Shown: piece by piece, positions 45,768 to 54,117 of the stretch
Layout: each line of letters starts with the position of its first letter
Position numbering within the stretch: position 1 is the first letter of the stretch
NCBI RefSeq assembly: GCF_020905335.1
Contig: NZ_JAJJMN010000001.1
Span: 1,612,001-1,676,000 of the forward strand
Reading direction: 5' to 3'
Source of the DNA: Flavobacterium lipolyticum
GTDB lineage: Bacteria > Bacteroidota > Bacteroidia > Flavobacteriales > Flavobacteriaceae
Length of the DNA stretch: 64,000 nucleotides
Program-made: the position numbers and the translations under genes
The notes under the pieces: generated by a model
What the model saw: the letters and a program-made list of their open reading frames with translations, nothing else
Told to the model about the DNA's origin: nothing
Databases searched by the model: none

Positions 45768-45824
45768 CTTGTTTAGAATATGGATATTAGAGTATAGAAA
45801 TTAGTCTAAACTCTACAATTTTGA

Positions 45825-45832
45825 CAAAGATA
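45825..45832 (-). promoter_or_regulatory. -7 promoter box of bioA
   Basis: The minus strand reads TATCTTTG (TAnnTTTG) in the 100-base gap between bioD and bioA, with a leader of about 50 nt. Confidence 0.5.
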
Positions 45833-45867
45833 AGAAAGTCTATTTTCTTTATTCTGTCTTGTTTTCT

Positions 45868-46485
45868 CTATAAATTAAGTAAGTTCTCTCTAAACTGATC
45901 GGCATATTCTCGAATTACATTTTGATCAAAATAAGGTTCTTCATCAATTCTTCCGATACATTTTATTCCGGTTTTATTCAGAATTAAACTTTCAGTCGAT
46001 TGGTTTTCGCTTCCGCTGAAAATGATTCCTGCCACTTCAAAACCTCTGTTCTGAATCGCTTCTACGGTTAACAAGGTGTGATTGATACTCCCCAAATAAT
46101 GTCTTGAAACCACAATTACTTTATAATCGGCCTGAATTAGATCGATAATGGAATCCTTTTCATTCAACGGAACAAAAATCCCCCCTGCACCTTCTACAAC
46201 CAAATGATTATCAGTTCGAGGTTCCATAATCTTCTTCAAATCGATCGTAAGCCCATCTATTTCTGCTGCCAGATGCGGACTTGCCGGTGTATTTAACTCG
46301 TATGCATTTGGGAAAAATTGAGATTTCGAATTTGAAATTTGAGATTTTACCTTGTGTGTATCACTAAAATCCAAATCTCCGGCCTGAACAGGTTTCCAGT
46401 AATCGGCCTCTAAAGCTTCAACAACGATTGCCGAAGTAACGGTTTTACCAACATCTGTTGAAATTCCGGTTATAAATATTTTCAT
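45868..46485 (-). CDS. bioD: Dethiobiotin synthetase
   Basis: ATP-dependent carboxylase closing the ureido ring of dethiobiotin. 205 residues from ATG 46485 (MKIFITGISTDVGKTVTSA, containing the P-loop GISTDVGKT). WKPVQAGD, TPASPHLAAEI and VVEGAGGIFVPLN are the expected substrate and Mg motifs. The longer frame to 46608 is rejected, because it would start in the loop of the terminator of the preceding cassette. A -7 box at 46579-46586 provides its own promoter. Confidence 0.94.
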   Translation of the reverse strand: MKIFITGISTDVGKTVTSAIVVEALEADYWKPVQAGDLDFSDTHKVKSQISNSKSQFFPNAYELNTPASPHLAAEIDGLTIDLKKIMEPRTDNHLVVEGAGGIFVPLNEKDSIIDLIQADYKVIVVSRHYLGSINHTLLTVEAIQNRGFEVAGIIFSGSENQSTESLILNKTGIKCIGRIDEEPYFDQNVIREYADQFRENLLNL

Positions 46486-46578
46486 GCTTCTTTTGTTTGG
46501 CAAATACTCACAAAAAACAATTATGCTTTCTGGTATCGAATAATCTTTTCTCGGTGAATACCTGCTTAATAATCGATG

Positions 46579-46586
46579 CAAAAATA
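46579..46586 (-). promoter_or_regulatory. -7 promoter box of bioD
   Basis: The minus strand reads TATTTTTG (TAnnTTTG), directly after the terminator of the sigma factor cassette. Confidence 0.5.
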
Positions 46587-46590
46587 CCAA

Positions 46591-46618
46591 TAAAAACAAA
46601 CCCATCACGTATGATGGG
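46591..46618 (-). terminator. Terminator of the sigma factor cassette
   Basis: CCCATCA (46601-46607) and TGATGGG (46612-46618) form the stem. On the minus strand it runs into TTTGTTTTT. Confidence 0.8.
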
Positions 46619-46629
46619 GTCTATTTAAC

Positions 46630-47244
46630 TTACTCTTCTTTTAATTCGTCTATCACTTTCTTTATTTCTTTAGCATATTTTCCGTAATAAAACCGAACCC
46701 ACCATTCCAAAAACAATCCCATAGAAAGAATTGAAAAAAGAATAGCTGAAAAAACACCAATTATTTCTGTACTGCTAAAGTCAAACATAACAAAATTGGT
46801 GGTTTTGGAAGTCTGATCGTAGATTAAAACCGTTAAAAACACAATCATAAAAGGTGTCAAAGCAAATCCGAAAGTCTTATACAACTCCATATTCAAACGG
46901 ATATCAAAATAAGTTTCATACAGATTGTCCTTTGTTTTTAAAGCGGTATTATGAAGTCGTTTATAGAAAAAATAAAGTTTTGTCAAATAATAAATACAAA
47001 CCGCGGTAAACATAGCAAAAAGCAAAAAAAACGGAACGATGTACTTCTCTTCAAAATGAAAAATATACGGTGTAAATCCTATCAACACTATTGAAACTCC
47101 CTGCGCAATCAGCTCACTTTTTAAATTCTTTCTGATTCTGTCTAATGGCGTATTGGCCGATTGTATTTTTTCCAGATCATCCGGAAGAACAATGTTATCC
47201 GATTTATCATTGTTCCATGCGTTTTGTATATCGTTAAAATCCAT
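46630..47244 (-). CDS. Membrane protein partnered with the ECF sigma factor
   Basis: 204 residues: a soluble, charged N-terminus (MDFNDIQNAWNNDKSDNIVL, about 1-45) and four hydrophobic helices (about 50-66, 70-92, 125-145 and 160-185), ending KEIKKVIDELKEE. It overlaps the sigma factor gene by 11 bases, an arrangement typical of sigma/anti-sigma pairs. It shows no recognised zinc-binding anti-sigma motif. An anti-sigma role is inferred from position and the cytoplasmic N-terminal segment only. A terminator follows 12 bases after the stop. Confidence 0.75.
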   Translation of the reverse strand: MDFNDIQNAWNNDKSDNIVLPDDLEKIQSANTPLDRIRKNLKSELIAQGVSIVLIGFTPYIFHFEEKYIVPFFLLFAMFTAVCIYYLTKLYFFYKRLHNTALKTKDNLYETYFDIRLNMELYKTFGFALTPFMIVFLTVLIYDQTSKTTNFVMFDFSSTEIIGVFSAILFSILSMGLFLEWWVRFYYGKYAKEIKKVIDELKEE

Positions 47245-47737
47245 ATCCCTGATTTTTAATTATTTCTTTTAATTTTTCTTTTGCTCTGTTTAATTTTACC
47301 CTGGCATTTCCTTCTGAAATTCCTAAATTCTCTCCAATTTCCTTATGAGAAAACCCTTCCAGCTGATAAAAAATGATCGCTTTATCTATTTTTTCGAGTT
47401 TTTGAACAGCTTTATAAAAATGATCGATCTGACTTTCTTTGATGTGCGAATCTCCTTCATCATCCTTAATATTTTCGGAAGCGATTTCGTATTTATCCAC
47501 CTTTCGTTTTTCCTTTTTCAGAAAAACAATGGCTGTATTCACGGCTACACGATACATCCAGGTCGAAAACTGACTTTCATTTCTAAAAGAATCATACGAT
47601 TTCCAAAGCTGACAGATAATTTCCTGAAACAAATCCTGTTGATCGTCAGGATTATCCATGTACATCTTGGAAACCTTGTACAGTATTCCTTTATGACTTT
47701 CGATCCGATTTAAAAATTCCTGTTCTTTCTCTTTCAA
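47234..47737 (-). CDS. ECF-type RNA polymerase sigma factor
   Basis: 167 residues with the two ECF domains. Region 2 (about 10-85) has DDQQDLFQEIICQLWKSY and FSTWMYRVAVNTAIVFLKK. Region 4 (about 110-160) has FYQLEGFSHKEIGENLGISE and the helix NARVKLNRAKEKLKEII. The start is TTG 47737, 7 bases after the TraB-family gene's stop, so the chain 63-aa gene, TraB gene, sigma gene, membrane gene looks like one operon. The target promoters are unknown. A perfect inverted repeat at 48894-48920 lies upstream of the whole unit. Confidence 0.9.
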   Translation of the reverse strand: MKEKEQEFLNRIESHKGILYKVSKMYMDNPDDQQDLFQEIICQLWKSYDSFRNESQFSTWMYRVAVNTAIVFLKKEKRKVDKYEIASENIKDDEGDSHIKESQIDHFYKAVQKLEKIDKAIIFYQLEGFSHKEIGENLGISEGNARVKLNRAKEKLKEIIKNQGYGF

Positions 47738-47744
47738 AATAATC

Positions 47745-48608
47745 TTAATTCATTATTGGTTTTACCTTATACCCTACTTTTCTTAATAAATTAATCACTC
47801 CATACTCACCTCCCAAATGTGCCGATCCTACTGCAAAAAAAACACTCTGATTTTTCATCAATTTCGGCATCTTCTTAACCCAATTGCCATTTCTATCGTC
47901 TAAGATAATCTTATTTGTTTTTTCACTCGACATTTTTTCATCAACTGTAACACCATACAATCCCTTTATATTTTCAGTCTTATAAAAGGCAACTGACTCA
48001 GATGTTAGCGAAGTATTTAACCCTTCCAACATATTAAGCAATTCATCATCTGTATAGGCATTCTCGAGTACTTTCACTTGGCTTTTTACCGTTTCCAAAC
48101 CTCCGATGTCGATATTTCTTTTCTTAGCTTGCTCGATAAACTCCATTTCATAAAATTTAATATCATCACAGCCAAAACTTTTGACAGCAATCAGACTCAT
48201 TACTGTAGCCATACTCAAAGCGTCCACTTGTTTCACCGTCATTCCGGTCGCTTTTTCAAGAATTACACCCAATTTCGTAAGTTGTTGCGGACTCAATTTC
48301 TTACTTAACGGCTCTTTCCCCATAGCCATTTGCTGCATATCTGCCATTTCTTTTGGATCAGCCAAATCAATTTCTAAAACCAATTCAGTAGAAGCGTCAA
48401 ATGCCTTCTTTGTTTTTTCAGATAGAAAATAGTCTTTTGAGCATATCGCATGAATTGTTCCGTATAAGTAAGACGGCTTTGACAGTCCATTTCCCGACAC
48501 TTCCCATAAAAGCGAATTTTCAAGTTCTGGAGATTTATTCTGTGCCTGTGTCGTTCCACTAAAAACTAATGCGATTACAGCAAGTGCAGATGTAACTAAT
48601 TTTTTCAT
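47745..48608 (-). CDS. Secreted TraB/GumN (TIKI-like) family protein
   Basis: 287 residues. The signal peptide MKKLVTSALAVIALVFSGTTQA precedes a TraB/TIKI-family domain: LWEVSGNGLSKPSYLYGTIH (first GxxH), LVLEIDLADP, IGGLETVKSQ and VFFAVGSAHLGG (second GxxH). These conserved His and Glu positions are those proposed as metal ligands in TIKI-type proteases. It probably acts in the periplasm. ATG 48608 is used; the longer frame to 48680 translates an upstream TTTTGATTG repeat. It is co-transcribed with the ECF sigma factor. The substrate is unknown. Confidence 0.88.
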   Translation of the reverse strand: MKKLVTSALAVIALVFSGTTQAQNKSPELENSLLWEVSGNGLSKPSYLYGTIHAICSKDYFLSEKTKKAFDASTELVLEIDLADPKEMADMQQMAMGKEPLSKKLSPQQLTKLGVILEKATGMTVKQVDALSMATVMSLIAVKSFGCDDIKFYEMEFIEQAKKRNIDIGGLETVKSQVKVLENAYTDDELLNMLEGLNTSLTSESVAFYKTENIKGLYGVTVDEKMSSEKTNKIILDDRNGNWVKKMPKLMKNQSVFFAVGSAHLGGEYGVINLLRKVGYKVKPIMN

Positions 48609-48612
48609 TTTG

Positions 48613-48674
48613 TTGATTGATTTAATGATTGATGATGTTTTGATTGTTTTGATTGTTTTGATTGATGATTGAAT
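48613..48674. repeat. Short tandem repeat TTTTGATTG upstream of the TraB-family gene
   Basis: Three perfect 9-bp copies (48638-48664) lie within a longer degenerate run of gattga/gatgat words, immediately 5' of the TraB-family ATG. Copy number changes would keep the longer frame open but should alter the leader. Confidence 0.7.
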
Positions 48675-48686
48675 AAGCACTATGAT

Positions 48687-48878
48687 TTAGTATATTTTTT
48701 TTCTTTGCCAGGAAGCCATTGAAGCAACGAAGAGACAAATCATAATTAGAAGTAGTTCTTTATTGGGTTTATCTAAAATAAATTGATTTACTAAAGCATA
48801 TCCCAGCCCCGCCGAAGCAACAAAGACAAATACAAAATGGAATACTTTTTCGGTAATTGGTGTTGAAGTTGTTTTCAT
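48687..48878 (-). CDS. Small membrane protein, 63 aa
   Basis: MKTTSTPITEKVFHFVF begins a protein with two predicted membrane helices (about 11-30 and 40-55: FHFVFVFVASAGLGYALV and LLLIMICLFVASMASW) and a basic end QRKKIY. The family was not recognised. It is the first gene of the cassette leading to the TraB-family protein, sigma factor and membrane partner, and it lies just downstream of the operator-like inverted repeat. Its start codon, composition and position make it likely to be real. Confidence 0.65.
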   Translation of the reverse strand: MKTTSTPITEKVFHFVFVFVASAGLGYALVNQFILDKPNKELLLIMICLFVASMASWQRKKIY

Positions 48879-48893
48879 AATTATTTTGGTTTA

Positions 48894-48920
48894 TTTGATT
48901 ACGACTCGTAAGTAATCAAA
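48894..48920. promoter_or_regulatory. Perfect 9-bp inverted repeat, operator candidate
   Basis: TTTGATTAC (48894-48902), a 9-nt spacer, then GTAATCAAA (48912-48920). It is centred about 30 nt upstream of the first gene of the sigma factor cassette. The symmetry fits a dimeric regulator; the regulator is unknown. Confidence 0.6.
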
Positions 48921-48995
48921 CATTCAAAACGTTACAAAAAAATTAAAAGTTTTTTCTAAATGACCACAAACAAAGGGCTGACGGAAATATTTTTT

Positions 48996-49078
48996 TTCAC
49001 GCAGAGATTCACAAAGAAAAAAGAGCCTCACAAAATAACTTTGCGAAGCTCTGTGATAACTTGGTGAATCTCTGTGAA
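48996..49078. repeat. 83-bp inverted-repeat element downstream of bioF
   Basis: The left end TTCACGCAGAGATTCACAAA and the right end TTGGTGAATCTCTGTGAA are imperfect inverted copies. Between them, AGAGC/GCTCT with a T run on the minus strand may end bioF transcripts. The layout resembles the element at 3354-3484. Confidence 0.6.
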
Positions 49079-49088
49079 ACATATTATC

Positions 49089-50225
49089 CTAAAACACGAA
49101 GTTTCCCAGTAATTCTAAAACTTCGTTGATCTCTTTATCTGAATTGTAACTATGAATACAAAAACGCAAACGTTCCTGACCTTCCGGAACGGTTGGAGAA
49201 AGTATCGGCTTTACATCGAATCCTTTACCCTGAAGTTGTTCTGCGAGGCGTTTTACATTTTCGTTTCCCGGAACAATAGCCGATTGTATTGCCGATTTAC
49301 TCCGAACAAACATTGGCTTTAGTCCTAATAAGTTTTTGTGCTGATTGAAAAACACAATATTACTGCGTAACTTTTCAATGGTTGCTTTCTCTGCTTCCAA
49401 TTGTTTGTAGGCTACAAAAATTGTCGCAACAGAATGAGGTGATAAACCTGTAGTATAAATGAAGCTTCTGGCAAAATTTACGAGATATTCTTTAAGAGCT
49501 GTACTTCCTAGAACTGTTGCTCCATGACATCCTAAGCCCTTACCGAAAGTCATAATTCGGGCAAAAATTCTATGATGCAATTTCAAATATTGCATCAAAC
49601 CTTCCCCTTTTTCTCCAAATACACCTAAAGTATGCGCTTCATCAACTACCAGATAACAATTGTACTTCTCAGACAAGACTACTAATTCTTCTAAATTAGG
49701 ACTATCCCCATCCATAGAAAAAACCGTTTCGGTAACAATATAAACCGTAGTATCCGGAAATTTCTGAATAAGACGTTCTAAATCTTCAAAATCATTGTGA
49801 TTGAATTTATATGATTTTGCATTAGACATAGTGATGCCATCACGAATAGAGGCATGACTTAACTCATCATACAATATAACATCATTTCTTTGCGGTACAG
49901 CGCTAAAAAAACCAACATTGGCATCGTAACCCGAATTAAAGATTAACGCCGATTCAGCGTCATGAAATTCCGCAATAAACGTTTCTGTAATTTGATATAA
50001 AGAGTGATTTCCTGAGATCAATCGTGATCCGGTTGCGCCGTTTTGAAAAATTTCGTTTTCCAGCAAATAAGTATGAGTTAACTTAAAAATAGATTCTGAT
50101 TTTGAAAAGCCTATATAATCATTTGATGAAAAATCTATTCGGTTACTAAAAACCGGTAATTTTCTAAGCGAATTATTTTGCTTTCGTATCTCTAATTTCT
50201 GATTCAGGTTCTCCGGTAATTTCAT
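49089..50225 (-). CDS. bioF: 8-amino-7-oxononanoate synthase
   Basis: PLP-dependent alpha-oxoamine synthase joining pimeloyl thioester and alanine, the first step of ring assembly in biotin synthesis. The 378-residue length is normal. NDYIGFSKSE, NGATGSRLISGNHSLY, ALIFNSGYDANVGF, VVDEAHTLGVFGEKG and the PLP lysine in MTFGKGLGCHGA are readable. A -7 box ends 5 nt before the ATG, suggesting a nearly leaderless mRNA. Unlike the compact order common for bio genes, four unrelated genes separate it from bioD. Confidence 0.95.
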   Translation of the reverse strand: MKLPENLNQKLEIRKQNNSLRKLPVFSNRIDFSSNDYIGFSKSESIFKLTHTYLLENEIFQNGATGSRLISGNHSLYQITETFIAEFHDAESALIFNSGYDANVGFFSAVPQRNDVILYDELSHASIRDGITMSNAKSYKFNHNDFEDLERLIQKFPDTTVYIVTETVFSMDGDSPNLEELVVLSEKYNCYLVVDEAHTLGVFGEKGEGLMQYLKLHHRIFARIMTFGKGLGCHGATVLGSTALKEYLVNFARSFIYTTGLSPHSVATIFVAYKQLEAEKATIEKLRSNIVFFNQHKNLLGLKPMFVRSKSAIQSAIVPGNENVKRLAEQLQGKGFDVKPILSPTVPEGQERLRFCIHSYNSDKEINEVLELLGNFVF

Positions 50226-50230
50226 AAAAG

Positions 50231-50238
50231 CAAAGTTA
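50231..50238 (-). promoter_or_regulatory. -7 promoter box of bioF
   Basis: The minus strand reads TAACTTTG (TAnnTTTG), with only 5 nt to the ATG. Confidence 0.6.
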
Positions 50239-50360
50239 TAAAATTGATTGTAAAATAAGCTATTGCTTTGCTATCACAACCCCAATTGGAGATAAATCGT
50301 TTAAATACTCTTTGAATACCATATCTTCCTGTAGTCAAAAAGAAAAATTAGAGCATAAAA

Positions 50361-50390
50361 AAAAAGACTTCAATTACTTGAAGTCTTTTT
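50361..50390 (-). terminator. Terminator of atpD-atpC
   Basis: AAAAAGACTTCAA (50361-50373) and TTGAAGTCTTTTT (50378-50390) pair perfectly around TTAC. Confidence 0.9.
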
Positions 50391-50410
50391 CTATTTATTC
50401 CGAAACTGCT

Positions 50411-50692
50411 TTAGTCAACTAAAACAATTACTTTATTATCTTTCATTTCAACAGTACCTGATGCAATCTCTAATGTATAAGTTTGCTCGTTTACTTTTGT
50501 GAATTTACTCGCTACATCTTTAGAAAAATTAAACTTTGCAGAAGCAATTTTAACAGTTCCTTTTTCTAAAATAGAGACGATAGGAGCGTGATTATTCAAT
50601 ATTTGGAAACTTCCATCAACCCCAGGCAACGTTACTGATGTTACTTCTCCTGAAAATAATTTTGCTTCTGGTGATACTATATCTAAAATCAT
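50411..50692 (-). CDS. atpC: F1 ATP synthase epsilon subunit (short form)
   Basis: Rotor stalk subunit of F1Fo ATP synthase. At 93 residues it has only the N-terminal beta sandwich (MILDIVSPEAKLFSGEVTSVTLPGVDGSFQIL is the diagnostic opening, here in pieces: IVSPEAKLFSGEV, LPGVDGSFQILNNHAPIVS). It lacks the C-terminal helical hairpin that inhibits ATP hydrolysis in longer homologues. Short forms are common in this phylum, so this is not a truncation. It follows atpD after a 70-base gap that holds a CAGTCTCAG repeat. Confidence 0.93.
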   Translation of the reverse strand: MILDIVSPEAKLFSGEVTSVTLPGVDGSFQILNNHAPIVSILEKGTVKIASAKFNFSKDVASKFTKVNEQTYTLEIASGTVEMKDNKVIVLVD

Positions 50693-50705
50693 TTTTTTTT
50701 AGTTT

Positions 50706-50757
50706 ACAGTCTCAGTTTACAGTCTCAGTACTGATTACTGCGACAGAATACTGAAAA
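50706..50757. repeat. CAGTCTCAG-type repeat, copy 3, between atpD and atpC
   Basis: Two CAGTCTCAG units (starting at 50707 and 50720) are followed by a weaker inverted half (ACTGCGAC, ACTGAAAACT). The repeat fills nearly the whole intercistronic space. Confidence 0.65.
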
Positions 50758-50762
50758 CTAGA

Positions 50763-52277
<1,515 letters not shown>

Positions 52278-52335
52278 TTATGTATTTATTAAATAGCTAT
52301 TTAGGTTTATCGAAAATACCTCTTTTTTCAGAGCG

Positions 52336-52343
52336 CAAAGATA
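52336..52343 (-). promoter_or_regulatory. -7 promoter box of atpD
   Basis: The minus strand reads TATCTTTG (TAnnTTTG), giving a leader of about 55 nt. Confidence 0.55.
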
Positions 52344-52451
52344 AATTTTTAAAATATAAAATCAATATTTTTTTTATAAAAAATACTACGATTTTGTTTG
52401 ATTCTTAAAAGTCAGCCCTCAAATACCGAAAACAGCATTTTTTAACTGCAT

Positions 52452-52485
52452 AAAAAAAGCCACTGCGTTCTGAAAGCAAGTGGCT
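52452..52485 (-). terminator. Terminator of the TonB receptor / GDSL operon
   Basis: AGCCACT (52458-52464) and AGTGGCT (52479-52485) form the stem. The A run at 52452-52458 reads as T on the minus strand. Confidence 0.75.
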
Positions 52486-52505
52486 GTTTTATGAAAAAAT
52501 TAAAT

Positions 52506-54032
52506 TTAATTTATAACTTTAGGATAAAGTGTCTGGTAATTCCCGACATCTACTCCTTTTAGATTTGAACCGTATTTTGCATTAATTGACTCTATAAACT
52601 TATTAGCAATAAATGCATAACCTCTGGCTGAAGGATGAACACCATCCAGAGAAAACACTCCTCCGAAAACAAATGCGCTTGTCAAAGTATAGCCATTTAC
52701 AGAGATCCCGTTTGCAGTAGACAACTGTTTCATCAATCCGTCTGCATCTACTAATGCCAGACCGTTTGCCTCCTGAGCTGCTTTAATGGTTAAATTATAG
52801 GCCGCAGTAGCATTTTTGATCTCCGTTATCTCTGCCGGAATTAATACATACTTATCTTGTAACGGATACGTAATCCCAAATTTATCCAACGGAGCAGGAG
52901 GCACCATTCCGATTCCTGAGTTTGCTGCTGTAGGTGCCGTTCCAATAGCTGCTCTTGTACTCAAAAGCACCAAATCGGTAGCTTTAGCCTGACGCGCTTG
53001 TCCAAAAACAGTACCATAAAATGCCGCAGTCTGTGCTCCCACCGATGGCGTAAGCACTGCAGTAAGCTGAGTCGATAAGTTGGCAAGCGTTTCGTCTTTT
53101 ATCAACAAAGGATTTGCTGCAGTTAGCGATAGTAAATCAATTCTATCCGTAACTCCAAGAAAATTTAAGGCGCTTTTCAACGGACCGTATAATTGTGTAT
53201 TAAGTGCATTGATCGTTGCCGTTCCAACAGCCGTACTTCCACCACCTAAAACAGAAATCGTTAAAGGATTGTAAGGAACTGTTGTAAAGTGCGGCAAGGT
53301 ACTGATGTCCGGCAAATTGGCCACAACACCTTTTCTTCCATTCTTAGACAATTCTGTTGCCAGGTTTTTATAAACAGCATCAAAAGTAGCCGGGGCTGTA
53401 ATCGGATTTGATCCGTCTCCTCCGGATGTAGCGTAACCTAAAACGTCGTTACCCCCAATCCACAAAGAGAAAAAAGTAGGATTCTGTGCCAAAGCATCAC
53501 CTAAAACCGTTGCCGAAGGCGAAGAAGCAATCCTGCCAAAATAAGGATTAGCACTCGCATAACCAGCTAGCGCCAAATGTGTTGCTTTTGCTCCCGGAAT
53601 TCCCAAATTACTGAAAGCTCCCGTTAAACGTGCGCTAATATCGGTACCCGAAACACCACTAACAGGAACCGGAGTACTTGTTGGTACATCTAAATACAAC
53701 CTAACTCCTAAACTAGGTACCTGAACACCACCGGAGGAAAACCCTCCAATATTATCGGCCATAAAAGGAGTCGTAAAAGTACCGCCACCTATCAATGCAA
53801 ATTGCTGTGCCAAAATATTAGGGTATGCATTTGCCTGACCGGCCTTAAACAAAGCATTGTCTGAAAAACCTGCCGCAAAAGAATCTCCCAACGCAACATA
53901 TTTTGAAAAATTCGCCTGTCCCGAAGTTAACGGTTGTCCGTCAGACGAATCTGAGACCGTTACCGCATCATCACTATTACAAGCCATAAAGGTTACTGAA
54001 ACCAAAAACAGCCATTTTAAATTTTTTACCAT
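52506..54032 (-). CDS. SGNH/GDSL-type hydrolase lipoprotein
   Basis: 508 residues. The lipoprotein signal MVKNLKWLFLVSVTFMAC ends at Cys18. The SGNH blocks are readable: ALGDSFAAGFSD (nucleophile Ser), SLWIGGNDVLGY (Gly/Asn block) and DGVHPSARGYAFIAN (Asp-x-x-His). The chain is longer than a minimal SGNH domain, with Ala/Thr-rich insertions between blocks. It is probably an outer-membrane-anchored esterase. It follows the TonB receptor gene after 85 bases on the same strand, so the pair likely works together, perhaps trimming an ester-containing nutrient for uptake; the substrate is unknown. Confidence 0.88.
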   Translation of the reverse strand: MVKNLKWLFLVSVTFMACNSDDAVTVSDSSDGQPLTSGQANFSKYVALGDSFAAGFSDNALFKAGQANAYPNILAQQFALIGGGTFTTPFMADNIGGFSSGGVQVPSLGVRLYLDVPTSTPVPVSGVSGTDISARLTGAFSNLGIPGAKATHLALAGYASANPYFGRIASSPSATVLGDALAQNPTFFSLWIGGNDVLGYATSGGDGSNPITAPATFDAVYKNLATELSKNGRKGVVANLPDISTLPHFTTVPYNPLTISVLGGGSTAVGTATINALNTQLYGPLKSALNFLGVTDRIDLLSLTAANPLLIKDETLANLSTQLTAVLTPSVGAQTAAFYGTVFGQARQAKATDLVLLSTRAAIGTAPTAANSGIGMVPPAPLDKFGITYPLQDKYVLIPAEITEIKNATAAYNLTIKAAQEANGLALVDADGLMKQLSTANGISVNGYTLTSAFVFGGVFSLDGVHPSARGYAFIANKFIESINAKYGSNLKGVDVGNYQTLYPKVIN

Positions 54033-54117
54033 GATCTACTATATTTTATAATTATCCTTTTCTGAATATTGTATCCGGAAAAGCGAATAAAAGGTTTGTT
54101 TCGTCTATTATCCCAAA

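Noticed and set aside
46311..46350. Low-complexity AAATTTGAAATTTGAG-like DNA inside bioD (encoding SQISNSKSQF), a possible repeat insertion
   Set aside because: It is short and in frame, and lies in a loop between the P-loop and SPH motifs where length and sequence vary among BioD proteins. No clear insertion boundary.
50411..50692. Truncated atpC
   Set aside because: The epsilon subunit lacking the C-terminal helices is a common short form in this phylum, and the N-terminal domain is complete.
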